Positions 8,701 through 25,236 of a stretch of DNA of 64,000 nucleotides are shown piece by piece. The stretch covers positions 2,852,001 to 2,916,000 of the forward strand of contig NZ_CP138920.1 in the NCBI RefSeq assembly GCF_047123815.1. The letters run 5' to 3'. The notes beneath the pieces are model-generated. The model saw only the letters and a program-made list of their open reading frames with translations, searched no databases and had not been told where the DNA came from. This DNA comes from Maricaulis sp017643475. GTDB lineage: Bacteria > Pseudomonadota > Alphaproteobacteria > Caulobacterales > Maricaulaceae. The translations under genes and the position numbers were made by a program. Positions within the stretch are counted from its first letter, which is position 1. Every line of letters begins with the position of its first letter.

Positions 8701-9345
8701 ATGAGTGTGCCGCATCGGGACAGTGGCGATCGTGAGCCGGTTTTCAATTCCATGCCGGTGGTCGTGCTCGTCTTGGCTCTGGCCATACTTGGCGCCGAGC
8801 TGGCGAAAGTCGTGGTGCCACCGCTCGGCGAGCTGATCTTCCAGGCCAGCGTTCTGGTCCATACTCCGGCGGGGCAGGTGCCTCCCGCGCAGCCGCTTGG
8901 TCAATACCTGCCTTTCCTGCTCCATTTCCTCGTCCATTTCGGCTGGCTGCACATCATCATGAATCTGGTGGTGCTGCTCTCGGCCGGCCGCCTCGTCGCC
9001 CGTGTTCTCGGCGACAGCGCACAAGGTGTATTGCTGTTCCTGTCGTTCTTTGGTGCGTGCAGTGTTCTGGGCGCCGTTGCCCAGGTGGTTGCCGAAGGCA
9101 GTGAGCCGCTGATTCTGGGCGGCGCCTCCACAGGGGTCTCCGGCTTGATCGCAGCAGCCGGCTGGGTGCGTGGCGGGTATGCCGGCATGCTCAGATTGAC
9201 CTTGCCCTGGATCGGCGTGAACCTGGTCATCGGCTTGCTGGGTGTGGCGTTTCCGATCCCGATCGGTTGGGCGGCGCATATCGGCGGCGCGGTTGCGGGG
9301 GCAGGGTTGTTTCCCGTCATTCTCAGGCTTGCCCGTCCGCGCTGA
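8701..9345 (+). CDS. Rhomboid-family intramembrane serine protease
   Basis: The 214-aa protein has six predicted membrane segments and the rhomboid catalytic features in the right order. HxxxN is in the second helix (His84, Asn88), the nucleophile is in GVSG (Ser147), and the catalytic histidine is in AAHIGGAVAG (His193). Rhomboids cleave transmembrane helices of substrate proteins inside the inner membrane. The N-terminal loop before helix 2 is longer than in the minimal GlpG core. It is a single gene divergent from the hfa operon and ends one base before the convergent GDYXXLXY gene. No substrate can be inferred from the sequence. Confidence 0.9.
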   Translation: MSVPHRDSGDREPVFNSMPVVVLVLALAILGAELAKVVVPPLGELIFQASVLVHTPAGQVPPAQPLGQYLPFLLHFLVHFGWLHIIMNLVVLLSAGRLVARVLGDSAQGVLLFLSFFGACSVLGAVAQVVAEGSEPLILGGASTGVSGLIAAAGWVRGGYAGMLRLTLPWIGVNLVIGLLGVAFPIPIGWAAHIGGAVAGAGLFPVILRLARPR

Positions 9346-9906
9346 CTACCACAGCCTCTCATATTGCGGCTCACCATCAATCTCGATCCCCTTGATCAGG
9401 GCACGCCCATCGGACGGGATCGACACGATCAGGCGGGGTGACCGGCTGTCATCTCGGAGAATTGAATCCAGCTCGAGCGCTGTTGCCCGATCCGCGAAAT
9501 ACCGGTTGAGCCCATAGTCGATCTGGACCACCTCATGCCGCTCATCTGCCTGGCCTCTGAAATAGACGCTGGTGACAAGGCCCAACATCGCCGGGCCCGT
9601 TTCCGGTTGTTCATGATGAAGAGCGCTGGCGGTCCAGACCCCGTCCTCGCCCGGTTCCAGCGAGAGATAGACAAGATCCTCGACCTCGATGTCGTCTTTT
9701 CCTGCCAGGTCGCGCAAGTCCAGTATCGCGATATCCAGGCGAATGCGGCTGTAATGGCCCAGGAACGGATCGCGCGGATCATAACCCGTGACATCGAGCA
9801 CCACTTCCTGGCCGCCCGCACGCCGGGCCGTATTACTGCCCAGCATGAAGACCAGAAATGCCGTCATCACGGCTGCTATGATCAAGAGGCGGTTTGTATG
9901 GCTCAT
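9346..9906 (-). CDS. GDYXXLXY-domain membrane-anchored protein
   Basis: This 186-aa protein has one N-terminal membrane helix (LLIIAAVMTAFLVFMLGS), and the rest should lie in the periplasm. It carries a divergent form of the family's GDYXXLXY motif as LGHYSRIRLD, preceded by GYDPRDPFL. Proteins of this family are almost always encoded next to a DUF2157 membrane protein, as here: its ATG overlaps the DUF2157 stop as ATGA (9903-9906), so the two are translationally coupled. GGGAG about eight bases upstream supports this start over one 39 bases earlier. No biochemical role is established for the family. Confidence 0.8.
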   Translation of the reverse strand: MSHTNRLLIIAAVMTAFLVFMLGSNTARRAGGQEVVLDVTGYDPRDPFLGHYSRIRLDIAILDLRDLAGKDDIEVEDLVYLSLEPGEDGVWTASALHHEQPETGPAMLGLVTSVYFRGQADERHEVVQIDYGLNRYFADRATALELDSILRDDSRSPRLIVSIPSDGRALIKGIEIDGEPQYERLW

Positions 9907-11231
9907 GACACGTCTCCCTGGCTTGTTGGCAGGCGCTTGCGCCATTTCAGCAAACCCCAGCTGAGGCCAAACAGCACAAGCCCGCCCGTGAGGAAGAAGA
10001 GGGAAGTGGTGAGCAGGCCCGAGAATGTCTCCCAGTAAACATAGGCGGTGTGCAGGATGAAGCCGGCAATACCCAGCGTGCCGGTGGCCCGGGCATCCGC
10101 TCGTGTACCGATCAGGATCAGCGAGATGCAGAAGGCATAATAGGCCGTGCCGAACAGGATGCGCACGGCGAGAAAGACAACGGGATCCTCGATGTAGACA
10201 ATGAAGGGGAAGCTGGCAGCTGTGAGGGCGGCGATGGCGACGCCCAGCCCGGTTCGTTTGCGCTGCCCGCCCCCGTTTATCCAGGCCATCGCAGCGATGC
10301 CGCCTGAAAGGGCGAGGGCGAGTGGCACGTAGAGGGCCGGATTGGGCATGCCCGGGCCCGTATCGGAACGGTCCAGTTCGCGCACAAACGCGTCATACTC
10401 GCCGAGCGGCCACTGGATCAGTGCGCCTCCGATGATGGCCGCCGCGGCGCACCAACCTGCGATCACGCCTGCCGTTGGCACCTGGCGGTGACGCAGGAGC
10501 GCAAATCCGGTGGCCAGGATGCCAAAGGACAAGAGGGTGAGGGTGGCAATCTGGTGTGCTTCCATGCCCAGGGTTTCCAGGCCGCGGAGTAACGCATTGA
10601 TCAGCCAGGGCAGGAGGGCCAGTCCAAGCAGGTTGACGGACACGGAAGACTTCAGTCGAGACGCGACGCCCAGCATCACGGTCCAGACCAGGGCATAACT
10701 CCACATGATGTCCGGTGCGGCGGGGGAGAGGATTTCCAGCCAGACCCACAGGGCCGACAGAAGCGTCGCCAGGATCATCACCGGCCTCGACGAAGCAGCA
10801 AGCGAAACACCCAGCGCCGCCAATGCCCAGATCAATACCGCCGTATTGCGGAAGGACGAGAGATTGAACGTCTGGGCTGTCAGCATGATGGTGATGCCGA
10901 ACATCGCCGCTCCCAGAAGCGCGAGGGCATGGCCGAGAACCAGGGCGTTGCGGTCAAAGGCGCGTCCGGCCGCAAACAGGCTGACCCAGATCACAGCCAG
11001 CAGCAGCGCGAAGACAAGCAGTTTGGGTGTGGCGTCCCAGTTGGCGCCGACAAAACTGATAGCGGAAAGGGCAATTAGCACCGATCCCAGAATGGCCAGC
11101 GCGCCGACCGGCGTCCATCCACCCGGTGCCTTCGCTACATCATCCAGTATCGATGCCTTGCCGTCTTGGCTGACCCAGCCCTCGGCCTGCCAGCGTTGCA
11201 GGTCCCGCTTGAGACGCGATTGATAGCCCAT
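9903..11231 (-). CDS. DUF2157 multi-spanning membrane protein
   Basis: The 442-aa product starts with a soluble segment of about 35 residues (LQRWQAEGWVSQ, the DUF2157 N-terminal signature) followed by ten or more hydrophobic helices from about residue 42 to the end. It forms a two-gene operon with the GDYXXLXY protein (4-base overlap). This pairing is widespread in Proteobacteria, and the two proteins probably act together in the inner membrane, but the activity is unknown. The C-terminal tail is basic (LLKWRKRLPT), consistent with a cytoplasmic end. Confidence 0.85.
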   Translation of the reverse strand: MGYQSRLKRDLQRWQAEGWVSQDGKASILDDVAKAPGGWTPVGALAILGSVLIALSAISFVGANWDATPKLLVFALLLAVIWVSLFAAGRAFDRNALVLGHALALLGAAMFGITIMLTAQTFNLSSFRNTAVLIWALAALGVSLAASSRPVMILATLLSALWVWLEILSPAAPDIMWSYALVWTVMLGVASRLKSSVSVNLLGLALLPWLINALLRGLETLGMEAHQIATLTLLSFGILATGFALLRHRQVPTAGVIAGWCAAAAIIGGALIQWPLGEYDAFVRELDRSDTGPGMPNPALYVPLALALSGGIAAMAWINGGGQRKRTGLGVAIAALTAASFPFIVYIEDPVVFLAVRILFGTAYYAFCISLILIGTRADARATGTLGIAGFILHTAYVYWETFSGLLTTSLFFLTGGLVLFGLSWGLLKWRKRLPTSQGDVS

Positions 11232-11392
11232 GCTGTCTCCCCGATCCGGTGATGAAGTCCGTCTCGCCAGTAGACTGACGGAGGCGGGGAGGCCTGTCCA
11301 CGTTAGTTTGATTCACGCGAGGCGCCTCGTCTAAGGGCTCACATTTCTTTCGTTTTGTGGTATAAGGAAACTCCATAGGAATGGAGTGACCC

Positions 11393-11821
11393 ATGCGAGT
11401 GGAGACAATCCTCAATGTAAAAGGGCGTTCCGTAGTCACCATTGAAGACGGCTGCACACTGCGCGAGGCGGCCCAGGCGCTGGATGCCAACGCCATTGGT
11501 GCTTTGGTGGTGGTCGATCCAACCGGTCGGCCGATTGCCGTCCTGACCGAGCGCGATATCGTTCGCGAGTTGGCGATGCATGGTCGGGCCAGTCTCAACA
11601 GGACTGTGGCGAACGCCACTACACCCGCCTTCGTGACCGCTGCCCCGGACGATACAGTCGAGGACATCATGATGCGCATGACAGATCGCCGTGTTCGTCA
11701 TTTGCCTGTTCTGGATGGTCGTGAGCTGGTTGGAATCGTTTCGATTGGCGATGCTGTGAAGGCGAAGATGGAGGCGGTTGAGGCTCAGACGGCGGCGATG
11801 CGGGAGTATATTTTGTCCTGA
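11393..11821 (+). CDS. Tandem CBS-domain protein
   Basis: The 142-aa protein consists of two CBS motifs, about residues 8-60 (TLREAAQALDANAIGALVVVD) and 75-128 (DDTVEDIMMRMTDRRVRHLPVLD), followed by a short helical tail. Paired CBS motifs form a Bateman module that binds adenine nucleotides or similar ligands and regulates a partner. With no catalytic domain attached, this small soluble protein is presumably a ligand sensor. The last 46 codons are inside the duplicated 6-kb rrn unit and recur at 18270-18407. It lies directly upstream of rrn copy A, so it is the left-hand neighbour of the ancestral rrn locus. Confidence 0.9.
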   Translation: MRVETILNVKGRSVVTIEDGCTLREAAQALDANAIGALVVVDPTGRPIAVLTERDIVRELAMHGRASLNRTVANATTPAFVTAAPDDTVEDIMMRMTDRRVRHLPVLDGRELVGIVSIGDAVKAKMEAVEAQTAAMREYILS

Positions 11822-12124
11822 GGGATAAAACTGCAGCGTTCATGATCCCTGTGTGTGCAGGGCTGGGCGGGTGTTGGGTGAGATATTATCTGCGCTTGAG
11901 CAGCATTATGGCTTGCGCTTGTGGGGGAGTAGGTTAGAACCGCGCCTCTCGACGGCGCTGGCGGCAAGGTTTTCCTTGCAGTTCGGCGTTGTTTCTCTAG
12001 AATGCGAGGTCTTGTCGTTTTTTTGACTGAGGGCTGGTGCGTCGATTTCGAACCGCCGGTGCTGGAAAGTTTTCGTCTCTTTTGAGTTTGAAAACATCAC
12101 TGCACAAACTCTGAGAAAAGACGA

Positions 12125-12153
12125 TTGACTTCAAATTCTACGCGGCCTAAACA
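12125..12153 (+). promoter_or_regulatory. rrn copy A promoter P1
   Basis: TTGACT (12125-12130), a 17-base spacer and TAAACA (12148-12153) form a near-consensus housekeeping-sigma promoter. The spacer ends in a GC-rich discriminator-like GCGGCC, and CACCGCGCTC follows the -10. The same arrangement recurs 194 bases downstream as P2. Confidence 0.75.
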
Positions 12154-12318
12154 CCGCGCTCCTCGCTGGGAGGGTTTGTTGAAAGACGGATCTGGCCGGC
12201 ACTTGGAAGGCACTCGTACTTCCAGCTGATCATAGGCGATTGTGAGTTCATCGCCGGTTGGTTTTCGCAAGAAAATCCTCCGGACTGCACTTGCTGCTGC
12301 GAAGGCTGGAAAAGGCGG

Positions 12319-12347
12319 TTGACTTCAAAAACGGCGCGGCCTAAACA
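12319..12347 (+). promoter_or_regulatory. rrn copy A promoter P2
   Basis: TTGACT (12319-12324), 17-base spacer, TAAACA (12342-12347), followed by the same CACCGCGCTC start region as P1. From the -35 to just past the expected start point P1 and P2 are almost the same sequence, while the DNA between them differs, so the promoter itself looks duplicated. Confidence 0.75.
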
Positions 12348-12422
12348 CCGCGCTCCCGTCACGGAGGACTTCCTGAGGAAGCCGAGGTGATGCGGACCTG
12401 GAAGCCCCTGGTTTTTGTGGTC

Positions 12423-12435
12423 CGGCTCTTTGACA
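12423..12435 (+). promoter_or_regulatory. boxA-like antitermination element, rrn copy A
   Basis: CGGCTCTTTGACA resembles the rrn boxA (TGCTCTTTAACA), the NusB/S10 binding element that protects rRNA transcripts from Rho. It lies in the leader between P2 and 16S, the expected place. Confidence 0.6.
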
Positions 12436-12613
12436 TTGTTGATAGGAAAGAGAAACGCAGGCGGCGGTGCTCTGCGGTGGGTCAGACCACCACTTGAGAA
12501 CCGATACGCTGACGCGTTTCTTTACGACGATTTTAGTTCTGTTCTGGTTTTCCAGGGCAGAGCGACAAATCTCGTCAAGAACTTTGAATGCCAAGCGTGT
12601 CGGGATCAAAACT

Positions 12614-14083
<1,470 letters not shown>

Positions 14084-14271
14084 AGATTATTTACGGCGCC
14101 AGGCTCTGCCTGTCCGCTGTCTCTAATCTCTTGGAACTTATAGCTGGGACATCTTCGGATGATCACTGGCAAAACAGGCAGTCGCCGCCGTCTTCGTTTC
14201 TCTTTCCATTCTAGATCACATCACCGGATGTGGTCGCCGCGTTTTCGTTAAGGCAACGATCTGCGATCTAA

Positions 14272-14348
<77 letters not shown>

Positions 14349-14391
14349 TCGCTTCTCAGGTCCGACGCAAACGCGATAACCGCGTTTCTAC

Positions 14392-14467
14392 GGGGCCTTA
14401 GCTCAGATGGGAGAGCGCCTGATTTGCATTCAGGAGGTCAGGAGTTCGATCCTCCTAGGCTCCACCA
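14392..14467 (+). tRNA. tRNA-Ala (TGC), copy A
   Basis: A 76-nt cloverleaf with anticodon TGC and encoded CCA. The acceptor stem has the G3-U70 wobble pair that identifies alanine tRNA. It lies 43 bases after tRNA-Ile in the rrn spacer. Confidence 0.96.
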
Positions 14468-14675
14468 ACGCGGTTTAGAAAGACACACGTTTCGCCCTGG
14501 CTTCGGCCTTGGGTGGATATTTGACATAGTTGACGAGGGTTCAGCCGCTTGAGGTTGGATCGAAAAGACATCCTGACCGAGGCTCATGCATTATGCGGGT
14601 TTCGTCGCGATCGTACCGATCTGCACGGCCGGTATTGAGTGACGAAGCGTTCACCGCGCATGAGCATCAATTTTG

Positions 14676-17469
<2,794 letters not shown>

Positions 17470-17550
17470 CACCGATGCTCATGCCCGGCGATCGCTTCGT
17501 CAGGCATGGCCTCAAATGCAGGATGTCTTTTCAACTGGATCTAGCGCGCT

Positions 17551-17668
17551 GACCGGGTGGTTATTGCAGGGGGACCATACCCGTTCCCATCCCGAACACG
17601 GCCGTCAAGACCCCTAGCGCCGATGGTACTCCGTCTCAAGACGTGGGAGAGTAGGTCGCTGCCCGGTC
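17551..17668 (+). rRNA. rrf: 5S ribosomal RNA, copy A
   Basis: GACCGGG at the start pairs with CCCGGTC at the end (helix I), and the conserved internal CCCATCCCGAACACGG and GGGAGAGTAGGTCG segments are present. It lies about 80 bases after 23S. The ends may be off by a few bases. Confidence 0.93.
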
Positions 17669-17715
17669 TGCTCGCTAGATCCAATACCCTCGTGAACTAT
17701 AGAAAAATCAAACAG

Positions 17716-17742
17716 CCCCGCCCAACCAGGCGGGGTTTTTTG
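17716..17742 (+). terminator. Intrinsic terminator after rrn copy A
   Basis: CCCCGCC and GGCGGGG (17716-17722, 17729-17735) form a GC stem followed by six T residues. It differs from the terminator after copy B and lies just past the end of the duplicated sequence. Confidence 0.85.
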
Positions 17743-18269
17743 TTGCCTGCTACTCAGTGGATTGCTGAAGGCTGGGCCTGATCCTCCCGGGCAGACGCGC
17801 AGACAGTCAGCGTCCACCGGCCGCTTGTACCACTCTATTCGCGGGCAGGCTCGTAGGGGTAAAATCAGCCACGCTCAAGCCACCTGGAGGCGGCGGGTGT
17901 TAACGCGCCTGTGCTGACCGGAATGTCCCGGTTGTTGATCCGGCAATCCAGCTGAAGGCCAATGCTGTCTCTCCGACATTTTTCCCTGGCTTGTAGGGGT
18001 GTGTACCGGTGTATTCCCGGTGATGAGCGTCAGGATTGACCGCTGCGCCTGCTGTCTGGTGAGCGGGGCTGCAAGCAGGTCCCCCGAATCTATGCCGGCG
18101 TGAAGGCATCTCCTTCAGGTGAGGCTTGGCAAATGGAATCTCGGCCGGACCAATCCGTGGGCGAACCGGACTGCTGCTGAGGTCGTGTCGGGATGGGAAG
18201 GGGGTATGCAGAACTGCCTGTCAGTGGGGCTGGACCTTCAGGCGAGTCCGGTCCGGGTCCTGGATCTCT
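17743..18269 (+). other. Unique spacer between the two rrn units
   Basis: These 527 bases are not part of the repeat. I see no convincing gene: the open frames are short and without a recognisable motif or ribosome site. The segment runs directly into the truncated CBS sequence at 18270. It may be what follows rrn at another locus, carried in when the duplication formed. Confidence 0.6.
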
Positions 18270-18407
18270 GATCGCCGTGTTCGTCATTTGCCTGTTCTGG
18301 CTGGTCGGGAGTTGGTTGGAATCGTTTCGATTGGCGATGCTGTGAAGGCGAAGATGGAGGCGGTTGAGGCTCAGACGGCGGCGATGCGGGAGTATATTTT
18401 GTCCTGA
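18270..18407 (+). pseudogene. Truncated 3' end of the CBS-domain gene
   Basis: The last 46 codons of the CBS protein (DRRVRHLPVL to REYILS and stop) are repeated here without the first 96 codons. Upstream the sequence is unrelated spacer, so there is no native start and only part of the second CBS motif. Two amino-acid changes are seen (D to A after PVL, and a synonymous or near-synonymous change nearby). It marks the left edge of duplication unit B and is a by-product of that event rather than a gene. Confidence 0.9.
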
Positions 18408-18710
18408 GGGATAAAACTGCAGCGTCCATGATCCCTGTGTGTGCAGGGCTGGGCGGGTATTGGGTGAGATATTATCTGCGCTTGAGCAGCATTATGGCTT
18501 GCGCTTGTGGGGGAGTAGGTTAGAACCGCGCCTCTCGACGGCGCTGGCGGCAAGGTTTTCCTTGCGGTTCGGCGTTGTTTCTCTAGAATGCGAGGTCTTG
18601 TTGTTTTTTTGACTGAGGGCTGGTGCGTCGATTTCGAACCGCCGGTGCAGGAAAGTTTTCGTCTCTTTTGAGTTTGAAAACATCACTGCACAAACTCTGA
18701 GAAAAGACGA

Positions 18711-18739
18711 TTGACTTCAAATTCTGCGCGGCCTAAACA
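18711..18739 (+). promoter_or_regulatory. rrn copy B promoter P1
   Basis: TTGACT, 17-base spacer, TAAACA, as in copy A, with one substitution in the spacer (A to G). Confidence 0.72.
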
Positions 18740-18904
18740 CCGCGCTCCTCGCTGGGAGGGTTTGTTGAAAGACGGATCTGGCCGGCACTTGGAAGGCACT
18801 CGTACTTCCAGCTGATCATAGGCGATTGTGAGTTCATCGCCGGTTGGTTTTCGCAAGAAAATCCTCCGGACTGCACTTGCTGCTGCGAAGGCTGGAAAAG
18901 GCGG

Positions 18905-18933
18905 TTGACTTCAAAAACGGCGCGGCCTAAACA
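18905..18933 (+). promoter_or_regulatory. rrn copy B promoter P2
   Basis: TTGACT, 17-base spacer, TAAACA, identical to P2 of copy A. Confidence 0.72.
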
Positions 18934-19008
18934 CCGCGCTCCCGTCACGGAGGACTTCCTGAGGAAGCCGAGGTGATGCGGACCTGGAAGCCCCTGGTTT
19001 TTGTGGTC

Positions 19009-19021
19009 CGGCTCTTTGACA
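19009..19021 (+). promoter_or_regulatory. boxA-like antitermination element, rrn copy B
   Basis: Same CGGCTCTTTGACA element as in copy A, in the leader upstream of 16S. Confidence 0.58.
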
Positions 19022-19199
19022 TTGTTGATAGGAAAGAGAAACGCAGGCGGCGGTGCTCTGCGGTGGGTCAGACCATCACTTGAGAACCGATACGCTGACG
19101 CGTTTCTTTACGACGATTTTAGTTCTGTTCTGGTTTTCCAGGGCAGAGCGACAAATCTCGTCAAGAACTTTGAATGCCAAGCGTGTCGGGATCAAAACT

Positions 19200-20669
<1,470 letters not shown>

Positions 20670-20857
20670 AGATTATTTACGGCGCCAGGCTCTGCCTGTC
20701 CGCTGTCTCTAATCTCTTGGAACTTATAGCTGGGACATCTTCGGATGATCACTGGCAAAACAGGCAGTCGCCGCCGTCTTCGTTTCTCTTTCCATTCTAG
20801 ATCACATCACCGGATGTGGTCGCCGCGTTTTCGTTAAGGCAACGATCTGCGATCTAA

Positions 20858-20934
<77 letters not shown>

Positions 20935-20977
20935 TCGCTTCTCAGGTCCGACGCAAACGCGATAACCGCGTTTCTAC

Positions 20978-21053
20978 GGGGCCTTAGCTCAGATGGGAGA
21001 GCGCCTGATTTGCATTCAGGAGGTCAGGAGTTCGATCCTCCTAGGCTCCACCA
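20978..21053 (+). tRNA. tRNA-Ala (TGC), copy B
   Basis: Identical to copy A, with the G3-U70 identity pair and encoded CCA. Confidence 0.96.
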
Positions 21054-21261
21054 ACGCGGTTTAGAAAGACACACGTTTCGCCCTGGCTTCGGCCTTGGGT
21101 GGATATTTGACATAGTTGACGAGGGTTCAGCCGCTTGAGGTTGGATCGAAAAGACATCCTGACCGAGGCTCATGCATTATGCGGGTTTCGTCGCGATCGT
21201 ACCGATCTGCACGGCCGGTATTGAGTGACGAAGCGTTCACCGCGCATGAGCATCAATTTTG

Positions 21262-24054
<2,793 letters not shown>

Positions 24055-24135
24055 CACCGATGCTCATGCCCGGCGATCGCTTCGTCAGGCATGGCCTCAA
24101 ATGCAGGATGTCTTTTCAACTGGATCTAGCGCGCT

Positions 24136-24253
24136 GACCGGGTGGTTATTGCAGGGGGACCATACCCGTTCCCATCCCGAACACGGCCGTCAAGACCCCT
24201 AGCGCCGATGGTACTCCGTCTCAAGACGTGGGAGAGTAGGTCGCTGCCCGGTC
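24136..24253 (+). rRNA. rrf: 5S ribosomal RNA, copy B
   Basis: Same sequence as the copy A 5S gene, closed by the GACCGGG/CCCGGTC helix. Confidence 0.93.
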
Positions 24254-24291
24254 TGCTCGCTAGATCCAATACCCTCGTGAACATGTTTAAT

Positions 24292-24317
24292 ACGCCCTGC
24301 GTCATGCAGGGTGTTTT
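24292..24317 (+). terminator. Probable terminator after rrn copy B 5S
   Basis: ACGCCCTGC and GCAGGGTGT form a stem around GTCAT, followed by TTTTTG. It separates the 5S gene from tRNA-fMet, which has its own promoter. Confidence 0.7.
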
Positions 24318-24365
24318 TGTCTCTGCTTCCAGTCGCTTAACGACAGTTTTCAAACTGTGCCGGAG

Positions 24366-24394
24366 TTGACGAGGAGCGATGTGAGGCCTAAAAG
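24366..24394 (+). promoter_or_regulatory. Promoter of tRNA-fMet
   Basis: TTGACG (24366-24371), a 17-base spacer and TAAAAG (24389-24394), 14 bases before the tRNA. The GGCCTAAA around the -10 matches the rrn promoters P1 and P2, so the tRNA is probably under the same growth-rate control. Confidence 0.65.
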
Positions 24395-24407
24395 TTCCTC
24401 ACCCTGA

Positions 24408-24484
<77 letters not shown>

Positions 24485-24490
24485 AAACCA

Positions 24491-24521
24491 ACCCGCCTGG
24501 CGCCTGCCCGGCGGGTTTTTT
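24491..24521 (+). terminator. Terminator after tRNA-fMet
   Basis: ACCCGCC and GGCGGGT enclose a GC-rich loop and are followed by TTTTTT. Nearly the same sequence recurs at 26766-26797. Confidence 0.85.
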
Positions 24522-24756
24522 GTGTTCAGATGTCGGAGAGCCGGTTACCTGTACATGGTCGTGTGGTGACCGTACATCACATTTCAACCTGGTCATCTGG
24601 AAATCAGCTTGCTGAGATTTACGCCGCTGAGCGAGCATTGAAGGCGCTGGTTGCTCGAACGCTGTTCAATGGCCCATTCGGATCGTTATTCGAAGCACAA
24701 CCTGCACTCCAATTCAGAGTAGATGTGCCAAATGCCGCCGTCGACTGAGCTGAATA

Positions 24757-24993
24757 TTACTTCTTCCTGCGTCGCATCCGCTTCAATCGATCCATCGCTA
24801 TCAGGTATTTGCTTGAGGCAATATTGCCTATCCGGAGCAAAATAACTGATGCGACCACCGCCAATAATGTAATCCAATGCAGCCAAACATCTAACTCGTT
24901 GACCCAGCGGCTCCAGCTGGCCACGGCGACGGCAGCAGCTAGCGCAATATAGAGAATACGGAGATTTAACTGACCTTTTCGAACACGTGTCAT
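24757..24993 (-). CDS. Small two-helix membrane protein of unknown function
   Basis: The 78-aa product has two hydrophobic segments (about residues 14-29 and 40-56) and a strongly basic tail (DRLKRMRRRKK), so the tail should be cytoplasmic. GGGAGG lies about 12 bases before the ATG; an in-frame GTG 12 bases upstream is the alternative start. I recognise no family. It lies in a lower-GC stretch between tRNA-fMet and the TAP-like hydrolase, which suggests foreign origin. The frame could still be a chance ORF, but two clean helices with a basic tail speak for it. Confidence 0.4.
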   Translation of the reverse strand: MTRVRKGQLNLRILYIALAAAVAVASWSRWVNELDVWLHWITLLAVVASVILLRIGNIASSKYLIAMDRLKRMRRRKK

Positions 24994-25023
24994 CGATTGA
25001 CCCACCTCCCCGATAAAAAGCCT

Positions 25024-25198
25024 AAAACCGGGACACCTACCTTTTAATGGCGCGCCACCCCGCAGAACGAGGGAAGAATCAGTAAGTGTCCCCGTTTGTT
25101 ACGCGCGAAATGTAGTAACCAGCGACCTATGATGGAATAGGTGACGGGAAATCGGTAAGTGTTCCCGTTTTATCCGGTACGTGTCCCCGTTTTATCCC
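25024..25198. repeat. Cluster of GTAAGTGTCCCCGTTT-type short repeats
   Basis: Three direct copies of GTAMGTGTYCCCGTTT are at 25082-25097, 25155-25170 and 25177-25192, and one inverted copy (AAAACCGGGACACCTACC) is at 25024-25041. The last two are head to tail. Short palindromic-capable elements of this type are often found beside REP-associated transposases, but no transposase is present here. The cluster is upstream of the hydrolase gene. Confidence 0.65.
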
Positions 25199-25236
25199 GA
25201 GCTTGAACTCAGTCGATTTCCCAAGAGGAATTTGAA

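Noticed and set aside
24686..24886. 66-aa ORF on the minus strand overlapping the small membrane protein
   Set aside because: It lies mostly within the other frame, with no ribosome site or family; the two-helix product is the better candidate.
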